A DNA stretch of 64,000 nt, from assembly GCA_963724645.1 (NCBI GenBank), contig CAVRVJ010000003.1, positions 372,001 through 436,000 of the forward strand, given 5' to 3'. Made by a program: the position numbers and the translations under genes. This document shows positions 51,021-59,525 of this stretch, in pieces. Within the stretch, counting starts at the first letter, position 1, and each line of letters starts with the position of its first letter. The DNA comes from CAVXSP01 sp963724645 (lineage in GTDB: Bacteria > Acidobacteriota > Vicinamibacteria > Vicinamibacterales > SCN-69-37). Below the pieces are notes generated by a model that did no database searches, had not been told where the DNA came from, and was given only the letters and a program-made list of their open reading frames with translations.

Positions 51021-53477
51021 GTGGATGGATGGCTGAAGCGACTGATGGTCGGCGCGCGTCAGCGCGCGCGGGCCGTTATCCTCTCGGCCGTCGGCGTCGC
51101 CATCGTCGCCGCAGTCCTCGTTTCGCGCGTGACGTTTGACGCCAACATCCTCCGATTGCTGCCACGGACGTCGCCGGCCGTGCAGAGCTTCAAGACATTC
51201 CTGGAGACATTCGGGAGCCTCGATCATCTGTACGTGGTCTTCGAGTCGGGCGGCAACATCAACGATCACAAGGATTTGATCGACGCCTACGTCACGGCGT
51301 TGCGGGCCGCGCCGGAGATCGAGTCGGTCGATTCCCAGCTGTTCGAGCCGGACAGGGATTGGACCTATCTGTCAGACCGGGTGCTGCTTCTGCTCGGCCC
51401 CTTCGGCGCCGCCGACGCCTTGCAGCGTTTCCAGCCGCCACGAGTCGATCGGGAGCTCGCCCACGCGCGCGACCTGCTGTCGATGCCGTCGGCTCAAGTC
51501 AAGGCGTACGTGCAACAGGATCCGCTCGGCCTGCTAGGGATGCTCAGGACCCGGCTGGAACAGGAAAAAGGCGCGATTGCTTTCGACCCGGCACAGGAAG
51601 GGTACGTGAGCCGCGACGGCCGCAGCCGGCTGGTCATCGTCAAGCCGCGTGGTGCGCCGTTCGATTCCGACTTCTGCAAGGCGCTGTTCAGCCGGCTGGC
51701 TCAAGTTGATCAAGCGGCGCGGGCCGGGCACGGGACTTCGAGCGGTGACGCGCCGGTCACAGTCCAGACCGCCGGCGCATACCGGATTGCATTCGAAGCC
51801 GAGCGAATCATCCGGCACGAGAGCATCGTAAACGCCGTCGGTTCTCTAATCCTGCTGCTGCTCATCGTCCTGGCGGTTTTTCGGACGCCCTGGATCCTGC
51901 TGTTCGGGACGGTGCCGCTCGCCCTGGCCGCCGCCTTCGCACTCGGCCTCAACGGCCTGATGCGCGGCAGTCTGTCACCCGCGACCAGTGGCTCCACCGC
52001 CATGCTGTTCGGACTTGGCATCGATGCCGTCGTGCTGCTCTATGTCCGATATCTGGAAGAACGGCAGCGTGGGGCATCGGCGCTCGACGCGACATCGCGG
52101 ATGGCCGGTACTGCCTCGAGCGTCGTGCTCGCGCAGGCGACAAGCGTCGCGACGTTTCTCGCCCTGCTGGCCCTGGATTTTCCCACGCTCGAGGATCTGG
52201 GCAGTCTGGTCGGTGTCGGCATGCTGCTCGTCTGTCCGTTGACGCTTGTCCTCTTGCCGGCGTTGCTGGCCAGGCGGCAGGAGGCGACGTTCCGGCCGGC
52301 GCCCGCAGTTCCCTGGCTCGGCCGGTTGGTCGCCCGGCACTCGCGCGTGATTGCGGGCGTCGGCATCGCGCTGACGATCGCATCAGCCGTAGCCGCGCGG
52401 GGCCTGAAGATCGACACTCGCCTCGAGCGGCTTCAAGCGCGCACGCCGGGCGCGGATTACGAACGGGAGATCGCTGATCGCTTCGGATTGCCGCAGGACG
52501 TGTTGCTGGCAGTGAATGAGAGCGAGCACCTGGAGCCGCTGGTTGAGGCCGACCGGAGACTGGGCCAGGAAATCGCGCGCTACGATGCGTCGATCGTCGT
52601 CAGCGGCATCGGCCTCGTGCTGCCGCCGGCGCTCACGCAGGCAGCGGTCGGGCAGGCGCTTCGCGCCTCGAATCAGACCATCCCTGAGATCGAACGGAGC
52701 GTGCGAGACGCCGGCGAACGTGCCGGGTTCAAACCTGGCACGTTCGCGCCGTTCTTCAGCCGATTGCCTCGCCTCCTCGATCCCCAGCAGCGCATTACCT
52801 ACGACGGCCTGATTGACCACGGCCTGGGCCCTGTCGTCTCGCGGTTCCTCGCCGAACGGAGTGGCGGGTACGCGGCGGTGACGTATCTCTATCCGCGGGG
52901 TCCGGGCGATTTGACCGCGATCGAGACGATCGTGCACCGCGCCGACCCGCGTCTGCGACTGACCGGCCTGTCGATCGTCAACCGTGACCTGGCCCGCCGC
53001 CTTCTTCCGGAGTTCGGCAAAGGCGTCACGATCGGAACGATCGCCGTGGCGCTGCTGATCTACGCGGTGTTTCGAAGGGTGCGTGACACGCTCTTGGCGC
53101 TCCTGCCGACCGCCGCCGGGTTCGTCTGGAGCGCGGGCCTGCTTGCCCTGTTTCGGGTCCAACTGGACCTGTTCTCACTTTACGCAGCCCTCACGTCCAT
53201 CGGCATCGCCGTTGATTACGCTATATACGTGCTGTACAGACACGCGATCGAGCGGGTCGCGATGGGTGAGGTGCTGACGCGAACCGGTGCCGCGATTGCC
53301 ATCGCCTGCCTGACGGCACTCGTCGGATTTGGGACGCTCATCATTTCCAGTTACCCGCCGCTGCGCACATTCGGGCTGGTCTCCATGGTTACCTTGACCT
53401 GCTGCCTGGCCGCCGCCCTGATGTTCCTGCCGGCGCTCGTCCTTCAGATGAATTCATGGTCACGGCCTGCGCGCTGA
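51021..53477 (+). CDS. MMPL-family lipid exporter
   Basis: 818 residues in an RND-like pattern. One membrane helix (about residues 15-35) is followed by a periplasmic domain, then a block of five or six helices (LILLLLIVLAVFRTPWILLF, SGSTAMLFGLGIDAVVLLYV). The second half repeats the plan (VTIGTIAVALLIYAVFRRV, YAALTSIGIAVDYAIYVLY). The Asp residues in the helix segments IGIAVDYA and LGIDAVV fit proton coupling. It should move a lipid across or out of the inner membrane. Start GTG 51021 is preceded by GGAGGG. The start of the glycosyltransferase lies within its last 22 bases, so the genes are coupled. Confidence 0.9.
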   Translation: MDGWLKRLMVGARQRARAVILSAVGVAIVAAVLVSRVTFDANILRLLPRTSPAVQSFKTFLETFGSLDHLYVVFESGGNINDHKDLIDAYVTALRAAPEIESVDSQLFEPDRDWTYLSDRVLLLLGPFGAADALQRFQPPRVDRELAHARDLLSMPSAQVKAYVQQDPLGLLGMLRTRLEQEKGAIAFDPAQEGYVSRDGRSRLVIVKPRGAPFDSDFCKALFSRLAQVDQAARAGHGTSSGDAPVTVQTAGAYRIAFEAERIIRHESIVNAVGSLILLLLIVLAVFRTPWILLFGTVPLALAAAFALGLNGLMRGSLSPATSGSTAMLFGLGIDAVVLLYVRYLEERQRGASALDATSRMAGTASSVVLAQATSVATFLALLALDFPTLEDLGSLVGVGMLLVCPLTLVLLPALLARRQEATFRPAPAVPWLGRLVARHSRVIAGVGIALTIASAVAARGLKIDTRLERLQARTPGADYEREIADRFGLPQDVLLAVNESEHLEPLVEADRRLGQEIARYDASIVVSGIGLVLPPALTQAAVGQALRASNQTIPEIERSVRDAGERAGFKPGTFAPFFSRLPRLLDPQQRITYDGLIDHGLGPVVSRFLAERSGGYAAVTYLYPRGPGDLTAIETIVHRADPRLRLTGLSIVNRDLARRLLPEFGKGVTIGTIAVALLIYAVFRRVRDTLLALLPTAAGFVWSAGLLALFRVQLDLFSLYAALTSIGIAVDYAIYVLYRHAIERVAMGEVLTRTGAAIAIACLTALVGFGTLIISSYPPLRTFGLVSMVTLTCCLAAALMFLPALVLQMNSWSRPAR

Positions 53478-54142
53478 TCGCCGCCTATAACGAGGAGCGG
53501 CATATCGCCCAGGTTGTCTCGGGCGCCATGCGGCACGTGGGGCACGTGTTCGTGGTCGATGATGGATCGACTGATCGCACCGCGGAGGCGGCGCGCCGTG
53601 CTGGCGCGACCGTGGTGCGGCACGATCGCAACCTCGGCAAGGGGCGGGCGCTTCGCACCGGCCTGGCCGCGGTGCTTCCGCTGCCGTTCACGCACGTTGT
53701 CTTCCTGGATGCGGATCTCCAGCACGATCCGGCCGAGATTCCACGATTAGTCGAGGCGGCAAATCGGGGTGCGGCGTTCGTGCTGGGCGAGCGGGAATTC
53801 GTGAGGGATGCCATGCCTGCACCGCGGTACTACTCGAACGTGATCGGCAGCCGGATCCTGTCCTGGTTCATCGGCGCCGATGTCGTCGATTCCCAATCCG
53901 GTTTTCGCGTCATCCGGTCGGATTGGCTCCGCCGCGTCTCGCTGACAGGGCAAGGCTACGAAATCGAAACCGAAATGCTGATCAAGCTCACGCGCGCAGG
54001 CGCCACGCTGGATCGCGTGCCCGTCAGCCGGCTGCGCTATCAAGGCGTTCGCAGCCATATCCGGCCGTTTCGCGACACGTTTCGCACGTGCATGCTGTCG
54101 CTGCGGTACCGGTTTCTGGAGAGCAAGAGAGAGCGTTCTTGA
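53456..54142 (+). CDS. GT2-family glycosyltransferase
   Basis: 228 residues of the dolichyl-phosphate-mannose-synthase type. It opens ACALIAAYNEERHIAQVV and has the nucleotide-sugar metal motif VFLDADLQHDP, the earlier Asp pair VVDDGSTDRT, and VDSQSGFRV later. No membrane helix is visible, so it works at the cytoplasmic face. In the cluster it probably attaches a sugar to the lipid. The gene overlaps the MMPL gene and is followed by the acyltransferase after seven bases. Confidence 0.9.
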   Translation: MVTACALIAAYNEERHIAQVVSGAMRHVGHVFVVDDGSTDRTAEAARRAGATVVRHDRNLGKGRALRTGLAAVLPLPFTHVVFLDADLQHDPAEIPRLVEAANRGAAFVLGEREFVRDAMPAPRYYSNVIGSRILSWFIGADVVDSQSGFRVIRSDWLRRVSLTGQGYEIETEMLIKLTRAGATLDRVPVSRLRYQGVRSHIRPFRDTFRTCMLSLRYRFLESKRERS

Positions 54143-54148
54143 TCCGAC

Positions 54149-55081
54149 ATGCGTGAAGATATCGACAATTCGACCACTCGCTGGTACGCACGAGGCCTGA
54201 ATAACGGGGCGATCTTCAGCGCGACCTATCACGGCGTTGCGCGCTTGCCCAGACAATGCTCCTATGGCATCGGCTACGCCGGCACCTGGCTCGCCTACCG
54301 CCTGATGCGCGACGGCACGCGCGGGCTGCTCGACAACCTGCGCGTCGTCCTGCCCACCGCTCCGGAGCAGGAACTTCGACGTCTGGCCTTGCTGACCTAT
54401 CGCAGCTACGCGCGCGACACAATCGATTTCATCCGCGGTCTGTCGATGACGGAAGCCCAGCTCCGGCAGATCGTCGCGCAGTTCGACAATGACCGATTCG
54501 CTGACCTGCTCGGCGAGGGGCGGGGCGTCATCGCCATCGGCGGCCATTTCGGCAACTGGGAGCTTGGGGGCGTCGCGCTGCGGCTGCTCAGAGGCTACGC
54601 CGTCTCCGTCGTCGGCCGGCCCGAGGCAAGCTCGGCTGTTGGCCTGCTGCGCCAGCGCCTGCGCCAATCGCTCGGCATCGAGACGATCGAGATCGGCCAG
54701 ATGCTCGGCACGGCGCTGCGGATCCGGCGGATTCTCGGAGCAAATGGCATCGTCGCCATGCTGATCGACCGTCATCTCGGCCGGGATCGTGTGGAGGTGC
54801 GTTTCTTCGGGCGGCCGACACCCTTTCTGCGAACGCCGGCGATGATCGCAGGCCTGTCCGGCGCGCCGCTGCTGCCGTCCTTCATGCTCCGTCAGTCGGA
54901 TGGCCACTTTGTGTGCGCGTGCGGCGAGCCCGTTCGCGTCGACCCGGCGTTGCCAACTGAAGAGGGCGTGCGAATCGCGACGCAAGGCCTCGCCACGCAG
55001 CTGGAGGAGCGCATTCGCGCAATGCCTCACCTCTGGTACCAGTTCTATCGCTACTGGGGCGACGAGACCGGCACGCGGTAG
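54149..55081 (+). CDS. LpxL-type lysophospholipid/lipid acyltransferase
   Basis: 310 residues. The signature GHFGNWELGG (catalytic His and downstream Glu) and RPEASS, then DRHLGRDRVEVRFFGRP and CGEPVRVD, are those of the LpxL/HtrB family that acylates lipid A precursors from acyl-ACP. Here it should transfer the cluster's acyl product or a fatty acid to a glycolipid. It reads with the glycosyltransferase and the outer-membrane protein genes, forming the export part of the unit. Confidence 0.88.
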   Translation: MREDIDNSTTRWYARGLNNGAIFSATYHGVARLPRQCSYGIGYAGTWLAYRLMRDGTRGLLDNLRVVLPTAPEQELRRLALLTYRSYARDTIDFIRGLSMTEAQLRQIVAQFDNDRFADLLGEGRGVIAIGGHFGNWELGGVALRLLRGYAVSVVGRPEASSAVGLLRQRLRQSLGIETIEIGQMLGTALRIRRILGANGIVAMLIDRHLGRDRVEVRFFGRPTPFLRTPAMIAGLSGAPLLPSFMLRQSDGHFVCACGEPVRVDPALPTEEGVRIATQGLATQLEERIRAMPHLWYQFYRYWGDETGTR

Positions 55082-55148
55082 CGAGTCGGCTTTTGAAGAC
55101 CAGGCGAGCGTGGCGTCACCCGGACCGGATGGAGGCAATAATCCCGAA

Positions 55149-55955
55149 GTGGTAGGGGTTTGCCAGGCAAGAGCGATAGTCGCGCTGGCCGTCTTCATTT
55201 CCCTGGTGGCTCGGCCAGACTGGATCGCGGCGCAGACGCCTGATCCGCATGCCGTCCAACCTCAGCGACCCACCGTGGCCACGCACGCCGGCACTGTATC
55301 AACCGGTTGGCTCGAGATCGAAGCTGGGACTGAGTTCGATCGGTACCCTGGCCACTCGCATGGCGCGGTCGCCCCCGTGCTGGCCAAACTGGGACTCGCG
55401 CCCGCCCTCCAACTTGAGGTGCAGGCGCCCCTGGTACGGCCTCCCGGGACTGGTGCGACTGGGATTGGTGATCTCTCGATCGGCGTGAAGTGGCGGTTCA
55501 TCGAAGCCGCGCCTGTTGTCGACAACTTCGCGATTCTCCCCAGTATCAAAGTGCCAAGCGGATCGGCGAATTCCGGTACCGGCACGGGCACTGTCGACAC
55601 CAGTCTGCTCTTCATCTCCAGTCACAAGCTCGGCCCCGTCAGCATGGACCTTAATTTCGGCTATACGAAGCGTGGAGGCGACGGCACATTGGTCCCACAC
55701 AATTCGACTTTGTGGACCGCTGCGTTCGGTGGTCCTGCCCGGGGCAGGCTTGGATGGGACGGCGAACTGTACGGCTATCCGGCGACGGCAGGCCCGGCAG
55801 GCGCCGCCACGATCATTGCGCTCCTTGGTGGGCCTACGGTTGGAGTTCGCGAGTGGTTGGTGCTTGACGTCGGCCTGATCGTCCCGATCGCTGGGTCCCA
55901 GCCGCGCGCACTCTATTTCGGTGCGGTGTACAACGTGGGACGGCTGTGGAGGTGA
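55149..55955 (+). CDS. Predicted outer-membrane beta-barrel protein
   Basis: About 268 residues. A hydrophobic N-terminus (IVALAVFISLVA) ends near IAAQT, followed by barrel-like strands of the meta-pathway phenol-degradation type: STGWLEIEAGTEFD, LGLAPALQLEVQAPL, GIGDLSIGVKWRF, AILPSIKVPSGSA and LGPVSMDLNFGYTK. It ends in GAVYNVGRLWR. It may be the outer-membrane port for the lipid or a passenger gene. GTG 55149 is the most upstream start that keeps the signal region; the end converges on the dehydratase gene. Confidence 0.7.
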   Translation: MVGVCQARAIVALAVFISLVARPDWIAAQTPDPHAVQPQRPTVATHAGTVSTGWLEIEAGTEFDRYPGHSHGAVAPVLAKLGLAPALQLEVQAPLVRPPGTGATGIGDLSIGVKWRFIEAAPVVDNFAILPSIKVPSGSANSGTGTGTVDTSLLFISSHKLGPVSMDLNFGYTKRGGDGTLVPHNSTLWTAAFGGPARGRLGWDGELYGYPATAGPAGAATIIALLGGPTVGVREWLVLDVGLIVPIAGSQPRALYFGAVYNVGRLWR

Positions 55956-55973
55956 TGCTGTGCCGTGTCTCAG

Positions 55974-56429
55974 CTACTCTCTTGCCTCGGACGAGTCGCG
56001 CACTTCCGCAAGCATCACGCCGCCGACCGCGACGGTGGCACCGTCGGCCGTCACGGTGCCTTCAATCTTTACCATGCGGCCCATTCGGCCGACGACCCGG
56101 GCAACCGCTTCGAGTGTGGCGCCGGGTCTGGCGGCGCCGGGAAACTTGAATGTGTTGAAGGCGGCCACGCGCAACGCACGAGCTGTGGCACCGGCGCCGG
56201 GCGCGGAGCAGGCGGCGAACCCCCCGGTTTGCGCCAGCAGCTCAACGAGCACGATCGCCGGCACGACGGGATCGCCCGGAAAGTGTCCTTGAAAGTACCA
56301 ATCCTCTGCGCGGGCAAGACGACGGCCGCGAGCCGATTGCCCCGGGACAAGTTCGCTGATTTCCTCGACGAGCCGCATCGGCGGCCGGTGCGGTAAGAGA
56401 TCCAGAGAAGATTCGCCTAAAATATCCAT
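55974..56429 (-). CDS. FabZ-like 3-hydroxyacyl-ACP dehydratase
   Basis: 151 residues of a hot-dog fold. The segment LLPHRPPMRLVEEI is the N-terminal helix region, and YFQGHFPGDPVVPAIVLVELLAQ carries the catalytic His and Glu in the FabA/FabZ arrangement. Later come GRMVKIEGTVTADG and GGVMLAE. It removes water from the beta-hydroxyacyl chain made by the ketoreductase. It is transcribed against its neighbours, between the outer-membrane protein and the AMP-ligase genes, with 36 bases to the divergent ligase. Confidence 0.9.
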   Translation of the reverse strand: MDILGESSLDLLPHRPPMRLVEEISELVPGQSARGRRLARAEDWYFQGHFPGDPVVPAIVLVELLAQTGGFAACSAPGAGATARALRVAAFNTFKFPGAARPGATLEAVARVVGRMGRMVKIEGTVTADGATVAVGGVMLAEVRDSSEARE

Positions 56430-56465
56430 CGGTGTCGGCGCTCGCGTGAGGACGAGGCTATCAGA

Positions 56466-57905
56466 ATGTCCGAAATGGCTGAAGCTTTCGAGCGAACCTG
56501 CCGCGATCGGCGCGCAGACACCGCGCTCGTGTGGCTGCCGGAGGCGCGCGCCATTCGGTTCGGCGAGCTCTGGCTGCAGTACGAGCGGATCCGGGCCGAG
56601 CTCGAGCGCCAACGCGTGGGCCGGAGCGACTGCGTGGTCTCACTCGTCGGCAATCATCCGGTGTTCTTCCCGCTGGTCGTCGCCTGTATGGAGGCGGGCG
56701 CCGTGCTGCTCCCGTTGGGCGAGGCGACCGACACGGAGGCCGTCGCGATCATCGACCGATGCCATGCCGCCGCCGTCGTTACGGACCGATCACTGCCGGT
56801 CGATGTCGCCGGACAGAGCGAGATTGACCGCGCCGTCTCCGTTGTCCGGCTGCGCAGCCGGCCCCAGGCTGACGCGTACGGGCAATCGGTCGTGATCAAA
56901 CTCACGTCCGGGTCGACGGACCTTCCCAAAGCGACGCTGGCCGGCGAGCACGCCGTTCTCGAGGACAGCCGAAGCATCATGTCCGGCATGGGGATCGGAC
57001 CGCGCGACATGAACATGGCCGTGACCCCCCTCTCCCACGCGTACGCCCTCGGGAACATCGTCGTTCCACTCGTTTTTCAGGGAACGGCCGCAGCACTGCG
57101 TCGATCGTTCAATCCGGCCCAGTTCTTCGACGACGCGCGAGTCACCGGCGCGACCGTTTTTCCGGGTGTGCCGTTCATGTTCGACCGGCTGCGCATCCCG
57201 ATCGCCGAAGCGGCGATGCCGGCGTCGCTCCGGCTCCTCGTGTCGGCGGGTGCTCGCATCGATCCGGACACGGTCCGCTGGTTTCACAGCCATGGGCGCA
57301 AGATCCACTCCTTCTACGGCGCCAGCGAAGCGGGCGGTATCACCTTTGACGAAACAGATGACCTTCCCGATCCGCTGCACGTCGGCCGCACGCTGCCGGG
57401 CGTGTCAATCGATCTCCTGCCTGAACCGAACGTGCCTCGAGGAGGACGGGTGTTCGTGCGAGGCCGGGGCATGGCGTCCGGCTACGCGGCCACGTCCGAA
57501 TCCGGGTCCGATAACCCGTTCGTGGACGGTGGATTCCGGACCGGGGACGTCGGCTATCTGAATGACGATGGCCGGCTTGTGCTCACGGGCCGCGTGTCGT
57601 CGTTGGTCAACGTCGCCGGGCGAAAAGTCGACCCGGCGGAGGTCGAGCGTGTGCTGGTGGGACTGCCGGCGGTCAACGATGCGAGGGTCGTCGGGATCGA
57701 GTGCCGCACGCGGGGGCAGGAGCTCGTGGCGTTCGTCCTGCGCGCGAGCGCGTCGCTGACGCCCCTTGTCCTTCGCCGATCGTGCGCGGAAACGCTTTCG
57801 CCCTATAAGATTCCCCGGCGCTTCATCTTTCTTGAACGGTGGCCCGTGGACAGCCGCGGCAAGGTCGACAAACGCGTCCTCGAGGCCATGGCGAGCAGCA
57901 GGTGA
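56466..57905 (+). CDS. Acyl-AMP ligase (adenylate-forming)
   Basis: 479 residues with the adenylation motifs IKLTSGSTDLPKATL (phosphate loop), YGASEAGGITFDETD, FRTGDVGYLNDDGRLVLTGR and the C-terminal catalytic Lys in SRGKVDKRVLE. It activates an acid, such as an aromatic starter or fatty acid, and loads it on the ACP, which is the normal first step of aryl-polyene-like synthesis. Stop and the next start overlap (GTGA), so it is coupled to the methyltransferase gene. The exact acid cannot be read from the sequence. Confidence 0.9.
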   Translation: MSEMAEAFERTCRDRRADTALVWLPEARAIRFGELWLQYERIRAELERQRVGRSDCVVSLVGNHPVFFPLVVACMEAGAVLLPLGEATDTEAVAIIDRCHAAAVVTDRSLPVDVAGQSEIDRAVSVVRLRSRPQADAYGQSVVIKLTSGSTDLPKATLAGEHAVLEDSRSIMSGMGIGPRDMNMAVTPLSHAYALGNIVVPLVFQGTAAALRRSFNPAQFFDDARVTGATVFPGVPFMFDRLRIPIAEAAMPASLRLLVSAGARIDPDTVRWFHSHGRKIHSFYGASEAGGITFDETDDLPDPLHVGRTLPGVSIDLLPEPNVPRGGRVFVRGRGMASGYAATSESGSDNPFVDGGFRTGDVGYLNDDGRLVLTGRVSSLVNVAGRKVDPAEVERVLVGLPAVNDARVVGIECRTRGQELVAFVLRASASLTPLVLRRSCAETLSPYKIPRRFIFLERWPVDSRGKVDKRVLEAMASSR

Positions 57906-58625
57906 GCTCGCCGGATGATCGCGAGTTCCGGGAACTCGTGCGAAGACGCATCGAGCCGGTATCGAGACACCAGCAGGACCGCCTGGCACTTTGCGCGCGC
58001 CAAACTCTGGAACGATCGCGTGTATCGCCAGGCGCTCTGTGACGAAGGGCTCCCTTCGGGTGGCACGCTGCTGGATGTCGGATGCGGGCAGGGGCTGTCG
58101 CTGGCGTTGTTCGCGGCGGCCCGCCGTCGATTTGAAGCTGGTACGTGGCCGGCCGGGTGGCCCCCTCCGCCGCGCTTCGCGCGAATGATCGGCATCGAAT
58201 CGCGGCCCCGCGTCGCCGCGCGGGCGCAGGTCGCGCTTGGCGAGGACGCCGATATCGTCAAGGGCGATGCGCGCACGACGCCGCCGGGCCGACCGCAGGT
58301 CGTCCTGCTGTTCGACGTTCTGCAGATGATGCCTGGACGCGATCAGGAACTGCTGCTTGCGGACGTCGCTGCAAGACTTGTCCCGGGCGGGGTGATTCTC
58401 GTCCGGGAAGCGGACGCGTCTGGGGGTGGACGATTTACGGCAGTGCGACTGATGAATCGCACCAAGGCGCTCGCCCTCGGGTACTGGCGACAGACGTTTC
58501 ATTTCCGGACCGCGGCCGAGTGGATAGCTTGTTTCACGCGACTCGGCCTCCGGACAAGCGTCCGGCCGGCGGGAGACAAGGAGCCGTTCGCGAACCTGTT
58601 GTTTCATGTCACGGGGATGCCGTGA
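57902..58625 (+). CDS. SAM-dependent methyltransferase (one frame break)
   Basis: About 241 residues. The start GTG 57902 overlaps the ligase stop. Its first 25 residues (SSPDDREFRELVRRRIEP) are followed by a one-base break near 57970, after which the family pattern continues AWHFARAKLWNDRVYRQALC, then the SAM motif LLDVGCGQG, RMIGIESRPRVAARAQ (acid loop), and LLFDVLQMMPG. Enzymes with the HFARxKL segment are frequent in bacterial lipid and aryl-polyene-type clusters. It probably methylates the starter or tail hydroxyl. The break is likely an indel error. Confidence 0.75.
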
Positions 58626-59428
58626 TCCGTACCATGGCCACACCGGATATCGTCGCGGTCAATCGTGCTTTCTACGAAACGTTTTGGGGCCAGGCTCGCC
58701 TGCAGCGCCCGGACCGTTTCAACACGTGGCCGACAGTCTCCGCGTTGCTGCCGTCGGCGGCCGCCCGGCTGGAGCTCGGGCCAGGTCTGCGGCCCCGGCT
58801 GCCGATTGCCGGCACGCATTTCATCGACCTCAGCGTCACCGCCATCGCGCAGTTGAACGCGCGCGGCGGCATCGCGCAGCCAGGTGAAATCGGGGCCCTG
58901 CCCTACGGCGATCGAATGTTCGATCTCGTATGCGCCTTTGACGTCATCGAGCATGTGCCGGACGATGGGCTGGTATTCCGGGAAGTCTGCCGCGTACTCA
59001 AAGAGAACGGCGCGTTTCTGTGTTCGGTGCCCCTCCACGCGGATCGGTGGACGGCGTTCGACGATTGTGTCGGACACGCGCGACGCTACAGTCCGCCCGA
59101 CTTGCTGGCCAGCTTAGCCCGCCATCACCTGACACTGCAAAAAAGCGCCGTCTTCGGAATGCAGCCCTCCAATCCCCGGTTGGTGGCACGCGGCATGTGG
59201 TGGCTCGAGCATCGCCGCGAGTTTGCCATGTTTTGGTACAACTGGGTCGGCATGCCGCTGGCGATGCTGCTGCAGAAACCGCTGAACCTTGTTGACGGCT
59301 TGATCGATACGGCAGGCGTGGACGAGATCGCGCTGCTGTGCCGGCGCGCGGTCCGGCCGGCATGCTTCGTGACTATAATGGCCCGCACAAGTCAACATGC
59401 CCTTCCGGTTGTACGAACGTTCACTTGA
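58622..59428 (+). CDS. SAM-dependent methyltransferase, class I
   Basis: 268 residues. The SAM site is ARLELGPGLRPRLPIAG, followed by HFIDLSVTAIAQLNARGG, DLVCAFDVIEHVPDD and EVCRVLKENGAFLCSVPLH, the usual class I order. The C-terminus is partly hydrophobic (FWYNWVGMPLAMLLQKPLNL), suggesting membrane association with a lipid substrate. GTG 58622 overlaps the previous stop. The stop codon lies inside the left arm of the 59421-59493 hairpin. Confidence 0.85.
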   Translation: MIRTMATPDIVAVNRAFYETFWGQARLQRPDRFNTWPTVSALLPSAAARLELGPGLRPRLPIAGTHFIDLSVTAIAQLNARGGIAQPGEIGALPYGDRMFDLVCAFDVIEHVPDDGLVFREVCRVLKENGAFLCSVPLHADRWTAFDDCVGHARRYSPPDLLASLARHHLTLQKSAVFGMQPSNPRLVARGMWWLEHRREFAMFWYNWVGMPLAMLLQKPLNLVDGLIDTAGVDEIALLCRRAVRPACFVTIMARTSQHALPVVRTFT

Positions 59429-59493
59429 CTTGATGTGGTAAGCGTCGGCAGCGCGCGCACAGGCGCGCAAGGCTACCACGTCAAGTCAAGTGA
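59421..59493. repeat. Long inverted repeat at the end of the methyltransferase gene
   Basis: Arms 59421-59440 and 59474-59493 are 20-base near-perfect complements (one mismatch that becomes a G-U pair in RNA), with a GC-rich 33-base loop. No T run follows, so it is not a classical intrinsic terminator. It may be an attenuator or mRNA-processing or stability element separating the last gene from the rest of the unit. Confidence 0.7.
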
Positions 59494-59525
59494 CCTGCGG
59501 GATTAGGGAAGACGAGGTCACACGA

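Noticed and set aside
53456..55081. Lipid A late-acylation operon as an explanation for the LpxL-like and GT2 genes
   Set aside because: No other lipid A genes are near and both genes are tightly joined to an MMPL exporter and polyene-type genes.
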